From: Saccharicrinis sp965230625
Lineage (GTDB): Bacteria > Bacteroidota > Bacteroidia > Bacteroidales > Marinilabiliaceae
Length of the DNA stretch: 64,000 nt
Reading direction: 5' to 3'
Assembly (NCBI GenBank): GCA_965230625.1
Contig: CBDDLL010000001.1
Span: forward strand, 1-64,000
A program made the translations under genes and the position numbers. Of the stretch, positions 59,201-64,000 are shown in pieces (the first letter of the stretch is position 1; each line of letters begins with the position of its first letter). Under the pieces are notes generated by a model. It did not search any database. It was not told the origin of the DNA and saw nothing but the letters and a program-made list of their open reading frames with translations.

Positions 59201-60310
59201 ATGTCATTCATTAATATACATCAGCAATATAATTGGGAAGATACAACCGAATCAATTTATAACAAATCTTCTTTAGATGTTAAAAGAGCTTTATCTAAGG
59301 AAAAAATTGATCTGGAAGATTTTAAAGCATTACTATCCCCTTCTGCTGAACCATTTTTGGAACAAATGGCTCAACAAAGTCATGTGTTAACTCAAAAACG
59401 TTTTGGAAAAACGATTCAGCTATACATACCCATGTACATTTCAAACGAATGTGCTAACGGATGCATTTACTGTGGTTTTAATTGTAAGAATAAGATCGAT
59501 CGTCACACCTTAAGCAAACAGGAAATTATTGCAGAGGCAAAAATAATTAAATCCATGGGATTTGAACACCTATTATTGGTAACAGGTGAACATCATATAA
59601 AATGTGGAGTTGATTATATAGAAGAAATTATAGAATTCTTAAAACCCCAATTTGCATCTCTATCGGTAGAAATAGCTCCTTTAGACCAAAGCGAATATGA
59701 AAGACTTCAAAAACATGGCTTAAACACTGTCTATATTTATCAGGAAACCTATCATAAGGACAAATATCCTATTTATCACCCGAGAGGAAAAAAATCAGAT
59801 TTCGATTATAGGCTCGAAACACCCGACAGGTTAGGAAAAGCCGGCATACACAGAATTGGACTTGGCTGTTTGCTTGGATTAGAAGATTGGAGAACTGATA
59901 GTTTTTACACTGCTTTGCACCTTCAATATCTCGAAAAAAAATACTGGAGAACAAAATATAGCATTTCTTTTCCTCGTCTTCGTCCACATGCAGGCAACTT
60001 TAATCCTAACTTCCCGGTAAGTGATAAACAATTGGTACAGCTCATTTGCGCTTATCGTATTTTTAATAGCGAATTGGAACTATCCTTAAGTACTCGAGAA
60101 AATCCAATATTTAGAAATAATATGATAGCTCTTGGTGTTACTAACATGAGTGCCGGGAGCAAGACAGAGCCAGGCGGATACGCCAATCCTGATAAAGAGT
60201 TAAAACAATTTGAAGTATCTGATGAAAGAAGTCCTAATGAAATATCCACAGTGATTAACTCCAAAGGTTATGAAACTGTTTGGAAAGATTGGGACCAATG
60301 TTTAATGTAA
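59201..60310 (+). CDS. thiH: 2-iminoacetate synthase
   Basis: Radical SAM enzyme that cleaves tyrosine to dehydroglycine for ThiG. 369 residues, with the cluster motif CANGCIYCGF (CxxxCxxC, about residues 85-92) and downstream GLGCLLGLEDWRTD and FPRLRPHAG typical of ThiH. Its use indicates the oxygen-sensitive route and not the glycine-oxidase ThiO route. thiF starts 5 bp after its stop. Confidence 0.96.
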   Translation: MSFINIHQQYNWEDTTESIYNKSSLDVKRALSKEKIDLEDFKALLSPSAEPFLEQMAQQSHVLTQKRFGKTIQLYIPMYISNECANGCIYCGFNCKNKIDRHTLSKQEIIAEAKIIKSMGFEHLLLVTGEHHIKCGVDYIEEIIEFLKPQFASLSVEIAPLDQSEYERLQKHGLNTVYIYQETYHKDKYPIYHPRGKKSDFDYRLETPDRLGKAGIHRIGLGCLLGLEDWRTDSFYTALHLQYLEKKYWRTKYSISFPRLRPHAGNFNPNFPVSDKQLVQLICAYRIFNSELELSLSTRENPIFRNNMIALGVTNMSAGSKTEPGGYANPDKELKQFEVSDERSPNEISTVINSKGYETVWKDWDQCLM

Positions 60311-60315
60311 TTGAT

Positions 60316-61020
60316 ATGTTAGATAATAAAGATCAACAAAGATATAACCGTCAAATTATATTACCTGGAATAGGTAATGAGGGACAAATAAAGCTGATTC
60401 AAACAAATGTATTGGTTGTTGGGGCCGGAGGACTAGGATGCCCGATAATTCAATATTTAACTGCTGCTGGAATTGGAAAAATAGGAATAATAGATGCTGA
60501 TGAAGTCAACATCTCGAACCTCCAACGTCAAATTTTATATACTGAAGAGGAAATTGGATTATCAAAAGCTGAACTCTCTGCATCAAAAATGAAAAAGCTA
60601 AACAGCAATGTTTCGTTTAAAGTGTACAAACAGTTTTTAACAGAGGAAAATGCAGAAAGTATAATTGATGAATATGATATTATTGTTGGAGCAACTGATA
60701 ATTTCGAATCTCGTTATTTAATTGATAAATATAGTTTAAGGTTAGGGAAGCCTTTTGTTCATGGCTCAATATCAGACTTCGAAGGACGTTTTTCCGTATT
60801 TAACTACCAAGGTTCTCCCTCATATAAAGATGTATTCCCAACTCCACCTAGTAGTATTAATAAAACTGTTGTAGGAGTAATTGGTGCTTTACCCGGAATA
60901 ATTGGTAGTTACATGGCTTTAGAAGTAATTAAAATAGCCGTTAAAACTGGAAAAACATCCTCTGATGGATTATATATTTTGGATGGATTAAATAATACTT
61001 TATCCGTTTTAAAATACTAA
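60316..61020 (+). CDS. thiF: ThiF/MoeB-family adenylyltransferase lacking cysteines
   Basis: Adenylates the ThiS C-terminus. 234 residues from the ATG at 60316; a frame-open start at 60280 would overlap thiH. It has the E1-like motifs YNRQIILPGIGNEGQ, VVGAGGLGCPI, DADEVNISNLQRQILY and VGATDNFESRY. However, there is only one Cys in the whole protein (GLGCP). The zinc-binding CxxC pairs and the usual sulfur-carrying Cys are absent: the place of CYRCLFPEPP reads SYKDVFPTPP. The operon context still favours ThiF. Confidence 0.88.
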   Translation: MLDNKDQQRYNRQIILPGIGNEGQIKLIQTNVLVVGAGGLGCPIIQYLTAAGIGKIGIIDADEVNISNLQRQILYTEEEIGLSKAELSASKMKKLNSNVSFKVYKQFLTEENAESIIDEYDIIVGATDNFESRYLIDKYSLRLGKPFVHGSISDFEGRFSVFNYQGSPSYKDVFPTPPSSINKTVVGVIGALPGIIGSYMALEVIKIAVKTGKTSSDGLYILDGLNNTLSVLKY

Positions 61021-61649
61021 TAAATCATTTTGTCTTTTTTTAGTTGTTTAGACAATCTTCGGGCCATATGATTGTTTAAAGTATCATAACCAGCTATATC
61101 CTCACCCTTTACTACTATCTTACTTGTCCACATACACTTACCTAATCCCTTTGCATCAAACAAGTTGCAATAATACTTAAAGTTTGGCTCTGTGTTGTTA
61201 TGAGTAAAAGCAAAATCTTTATTAATATGAGTAACACTTGTACTTGAAGTCCGCCAATGATCTGCAATATTTATTAATAAAACAGATTGGCATTCTGATT
61301 CCATAACTTTAGTAACAAAATCTTCATAAGAATACTCTTCTTCAGTATCAAAGACTTCTGAAGCACCTGTAACTTTTGGAAACATGTAAGGTGTAACATT
61401 ACGCTTAACAGTCTTCTCCACATGTTCTCTGTAAGTTTTACTTTCAAAAGATACGAAAGAGTTTTTTATAAACTGATTATAGGTTTCCTCGTTAATTTCT
61501 TTAATATTATTATCGGACTCAATAAATACTAAAAAAATAGTGGAAAATGGTTCTTCAGGCTTCTCATTTGTGAAAGAACTGAAATGGGTAGATGCACAAC
61601 TGCATAAACCTAAAACAAAAAAAACGAGTAAAATTTGTCTGTGTAACAT
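61017..61649 (-). CDS. lipoprotein of unknown function
   Basis: 210 residues with an SPII signal (VLGLCSC, Cys at about residue 18). The body includes FSTIFLVFIESDNNIKE and SEC/QSVLLINIADHW, giving a mixed alpha/beta impression of a periplasmic lipoprotein. No family recognised. Its stop overlaps the thiF stop by 4 bp (convergent). Confidence 0.72.
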   Translation of the reverse strand: MLHRQILLVFFVLGLCSCASTHFSSFTNEKPEEPFSTIFLVFIESDNNIKEINEETYNQFIKNSFVSFESKTYREHVEKTVKRNVTPYMFPKVTGASEVFDTEEEYSYEDFVTKVMESECQSVLLINIADHWRTSSTSVTHINKDFAFTHNNTEPNFKYYCNLFDAKGLGKCMWTSKIVVKGEDIAGYDTLNNHMARRLSKQLKKDKMIY

Positions 61650-61708
61650 ACTTTTAAAGTTTAATGGTTTAACATATTAAACTCAATAACTATGCCAATA
61701 ACAAATTA

Positions 61709-62458
61709 CTAATTCCTTTTTTTATTACCCCAGGGGATTTGATAACCAATTACATAAGAAAATCCCAGATTAAAACTATTACTCCCATTTCCAAAGCCAG
61801 GAACTGTGTATGCTTCGAGAACTTCTGTATTGCTTGAATTAATTTTTCCCTTTATATGAATGGTCCAACTCATATAAAAATTATTTAGCACTTCACTCCT
61901 TAAACCAAATAGTACTTCTGCCCAATGTGTATTTAAGGTATATGGAGAAACCGAAGTTGCATAATCTCCCCAATAGTCATCAAATATATTTACAGAACCG
62001 GATTCATGTTCTTGAATTGCAAATCCATATCTGAATCCTATTAAAATATTATCATTATTCCCTTCCTCTTCAACAACAAATATATCATAATCAAAACCTG
62101 CTCTGGCGAAAAAGCCAGTACTTTCGTAGGAATAGCTTTTATCGTTAAAAGACACTTGCTCCGAGCCAACTGAACCTGCAAAAAACATTCTTTTACAAAA
62201 ATTTGTTCTAATGTTTGCTTGCAATGCCAATCTATCATTATCAAAAACAGGAACAAGAAATCGGGATAAATCTATTCCCAACTCTGTACCCCGTTTTTTA
62301 TTAGGGTATGGAATCTTTTCCTTCTTTTGCTTTGGAGTACCTTCTTCATTTTCCAACCTCTGTCGCTCCCTTTCGCTACGAGACTGTGTATAATCCTGAC
62401 TTAATGTATTTGGTAAATAACTTATTAGAAGAATACTAAAAAAGATATATCTTAACAT
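61709..62458 (-). CDS. DUF6048-like beta-barrel protein
   Basis: 249 residues with a signal peptide (about 1-20, ending NTLSQ), a charged Arg/Glu/Lys linker (about 25-55), and then alternating beta strands to the end (NLGFSYVIGYQIPWG), suggesting an outer-membrane barrel. It resembles the DUF6048 family. It overlaps the preceding DUF6452-like gene by 23 bp, so the pair is co-translated. Function unknown. Confidence 0.78.
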   Translation of the reverse strand: MLRYIFFSILLISYLPNTLSQDYTQSRSERERQRLENEEGTPKQKKEKIPYPNKKRGTELGIDLSRFLVPVFDNDRLALQANIRTNFCKRMFFAGSVGSEQVSFNDKSYSYESTGFFARAGFDYDIFVVEEEGNNDNILIGFRYGFAIQEHESGSVNIFDDYWGDYATSVSPYTLNTHWAEVLFGLRSEVLNNFYMSWTIHIKGKINSSNTEVLEAYTVPGFGNGSNSFNLGFSYVIGYQIPWGNKKRN

Positions 62459-62900
62459 TTTCGAAATTTTCGTTGTAAATTATTGAATTATTATCAATCA
62501 ATACTGTATCAATAAGTGATAAACCTGAGTACATAACAGTATCGATGTAAAAACTAAATACAAATCCACAGTCACCTGATACAAAATTTAATTCTTTTTG
62601 GTGCACAAATGATACAGTATCCTTTAATGCATTTATTTCAATAATAAATCGGGATGTATCCTTATGCATACTTAATGGTAAATACAATTCGTTAACACGA
62701 ACCGTATCGTACAAAATAATATCCACCCCTTCACTAAAAATAACCACATCACTAACAGTAGTGTCATTTGAGGTATTTCCTGAATAGAAACCTGCCTGAA
62801 TAGATTGCTGATTAGACAAACAAAAATCTGCACTTTCCTCTTCACAAGAGTATATTAGTAATATCAACAGTAATGTTAAAGAATAAATGATGAGCTTCAT
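62436..62900 (-). CDS. DUF6452-like lipoprotein
   Basis: 154 residues with an SPII signal (LILLIYSC, Cys at about residue 19) and a conserved-looking start CEEESADFCLSN. The rest is beta-rich with many Asp/Thr. The family is commonly next to DUF6048 in Bacteroidota, as here, and the pair probably act together at the outer membrane. Confidence 0.76.
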   Translation of the reverse strand: MKLIIYSLTLLLILLIYSCEEESADFCLSNQQSIQAGFYSGNTSNDTTVSDVVIFSEGVDIILYDTVRVNELYLPLSMHKDTSRFIIEINALKDTVSFVHQKELNFVSGDCGFVFSFYIDTVMYSGLSLIDTVLIDNNSIIYNENFENVKIYLF

Positions 62901-63157
62901 TTATTTATGTTTTAATTTATTAAAAATGCAATATTAGTAAAAATAGCTTCAACCGAACAATGCTCCCATCAATAATCCTTCCAAACTTATACGATGGAAT
63001 TAAATGTTCGGTATGATACACCTTTTTGTTCGTAAACGTACATCAGCAAAAACACTTACAACACTTATACTCCTAAATAAGTGACAGATACTTGAATCGG
63101 CATACTCATTGTTGATGATCAAAATTCATTTTATTTAATCATTAAACTCAAAAATAA
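62901..63157. other. 257-bp divergent intergenic region
   Basis: Lies between the DUF6452-like gene and the M16 peptidase gene. It contains an 8-bp inverted repeat (ACCGAACA near 62952, TGTTCGGT near 63007), too widely spaced for a terminator. No clear promoter boxes were assigned. Confidence 0.35.
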
Positions 63158-64000
63158 ATGGTAAAAACAAAACTACTATTAACCTTTGCTTGTTTTCTTG
63201 CAGGTATAAGTATCTCCACCGCCCAGTCCAATAAAATTGAATTTGAAGAATTTGACTTAAAAAACGGACTGCATGTTATCCTTCATCAAGATAACTCTAC
63301 CCCAATTGTTAACATTTCTGTAATGTACCATGTAGGTTCTAAAAACGAAAATCCAAATCTTACCGGATTTGCTCATTTTTTTGAACATTTGATGTTTGAA
63401 GGCACAAAAAACATTGATCGTCACGAATATTCAAACTATGTTGAAAAAGCTGGCGGTACACTTAATGCAAATACCTCTAACGATAGAACTTACTACTATG
63501 AGATTCTTCCTTCTAATCAGCTTGAACTTGGGTTATGGTTAGAATCGGAACGCATGTTACATGCGAAAGTTGACTCAATTGGAATTATTACTCAAAAAAA
63601 AGTAGTTATTGAAGAGAAAAAACAGCGCTACGATAATACTCCTTATGGCGATATTTTAAAAATAACCTTTGATAGAGCATATAAAAAGCATCCATATAGA
63701 TGGCCAGTAATTGGAGATCCTGAACACATTATGAACGCTAAAGATCAAGATTTTGTTGAGTTTTACAATACTTATTATGTTCCTAATAATGCATGTCTGG
63801 TAATTGCAGGGGATATTGATAAAGAAGAAACAAAAAAGTTGGTCAATAAATATTTTGCGGAAATACCTACGGGAACTAAAAAAATGCATCGCCCAACAGT
63901 ATTTGAGGATCCACAAACTGCTGAAGTAAGAGATACTGTTTATAGAGCTGTACAATTGCCATTAATTCTACATGCATATCATATTCCTGCATTGGGAACT
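63158..64000 (+). CDS. M16 family zinc metallopeptidase (partial, runs off the window)
   Basis: The first 281 codons of a pitrilysin-type peptidase; the 3' end lies beyond 64000. A signal peptide (MVKTKLLLTFACFLAGISIS) is followed by the N-terminal M16 domain with the inverted zinc motif HFFEH (in FAHFFEHLMFEG, about residues 71-75) and the third ligand Glu about 77 residues later (IEEKKQRYDN). The mature enzyme would be periplasmic. Full-length members have two such half-domains or act with a non-catalytic partner. Confidence 0.93.
   Translation, partial: MVKTKLLLTFACFLAGISISTAQSNKIEFEEFDLKNGLHVILHQDNSTPIVNISVMYHVGSKNENPNLTGFAHFFEHLMFEGTKNIDRHEYSNYVEKAGGTLNANTSNDRTYYYEILPSNQLELGLWLESERMLHAKVDSIGIITQKKVVIEEKKQRYDNTPYGDILKITFDRAYKKHPYRWPVIGDPEHIMNAKDQDFVEFYNTYYVPNNACLVIAGDIDKEETKKLVNKYFAEIPTGTKKMHRPTVFEDPQTAEVRDTVYRAVQLPLILHAYHIPALGT

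Noticed and set aside
62952..63010. ACCGAACA...TGTTCGGT as an operator or terminator
   Set aside because: Arms are only 8 bp and separated by about 45 bp; noted in the intergenic entry only.

Overview
The window comes from an AT-rich member of the Bacteroidota. The evidence is a complete gliding/type IX secretion (T9SS) core operon (porP-gldK-gldL-gldM-gldN), families restricted to or typical of the phylum (DUF4270, DUF4954, DUF6048, DUF6452, HU-CCDC81/SPOR), SPII lipoproteins with short signal peptides, and promoters of the Bacteroidota type (TTTG, 18-21 bp, TAnnTTTG) rather than E. coli -35/-10 boxes. The 16S text and gene content suggest a marine Bacteroidia lineage such as Marinilabiliales/Marinifilaceae. 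That placement is an inference and was not computed. No insertion sequence, prophage, CRISPR array or integrase was found.

Layout. (1) 1-5190, minus strand: an rRNA operon in the order promoters - 16S - short spacer without tRNA - 23S - start of a probable 5S at the window edge. Three tandem promoters of near-identical design precede it, and both rRNAs are enclosed by visible processing stems. (2) 5.3-7.6 kb: an MlaE/MlaF-type lipid ABC importer plus an unknown third gene. (3) 7.8-8.9 kb: mannose-1-phosphate guanylyltransferase. (4) 8.9-14.7 kb: T9SS core operon. (5) 14.9-18.5 kb: topA with a ureohydrolase-fold protein that has lost metal ligands. (6) 18.8-24.4 kb: class A PBP, radA, rfaE2-like nucleotidyltransferase and panD-panC. 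(7) 24.8-31.1 kb: short glycogen-synthase-like protein, DUF4270 lipoprotein, DUF4954 and glmS. (8) 31.1-43.7 kb: rfbB, galE, HU-CCDC81/SPOR protein, two lipoproteins, asd, a large lamin-tail-domain surface protein, punA, lpxK and sppA. (9) 43.8-52.4 kb: folK and upp, followed by a surface-polysaccharide island (FdtA-like, GT-C, ATP-grasp, GT4, Wzx flippase, GT2). (10) 52.4-53.7 kb: radC, then a stable-RNA operon tRNA-Glu - rpsT - tRNA-Glu. (11) 53.9-55.3 kb: metK behind a SAM-II-type riboswitch. (12) 55.4-61.0 kb: TPP riboswitch and thiS-thiC-thiD-thiG-thiH-thiF. (13) 61.0-64.0 kb: envelope proteins (a lipoprotein, DUF6048, DUF6452) and the start of an M16 peptidase.

How it fits together. Most of the window is envelope building and precursor supply: sugar nucleotides (ManC, GlmS, RfbB, GalE, FdtA, RfaE2), lipid A (LpxK), peptidoglycan (PBP1A, Asd for diaminopimelate), lipid transport (MlaEF), export (T9SS, SppA) and surface glycans. 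Two vitamin/cofactor blocks (pantothenate, thiamine) and SAM synthesis are included, the last two with riboswitches. Highlights are the SAM-II riboswitch with a possible competing helix, the conserved start region shared by rRNA and tRNA promoters, a probable pseudo-arginase next to topA, a ThiF with almost no cysteines, and a membrane protein joining HU-like domains to a SPOR domain.
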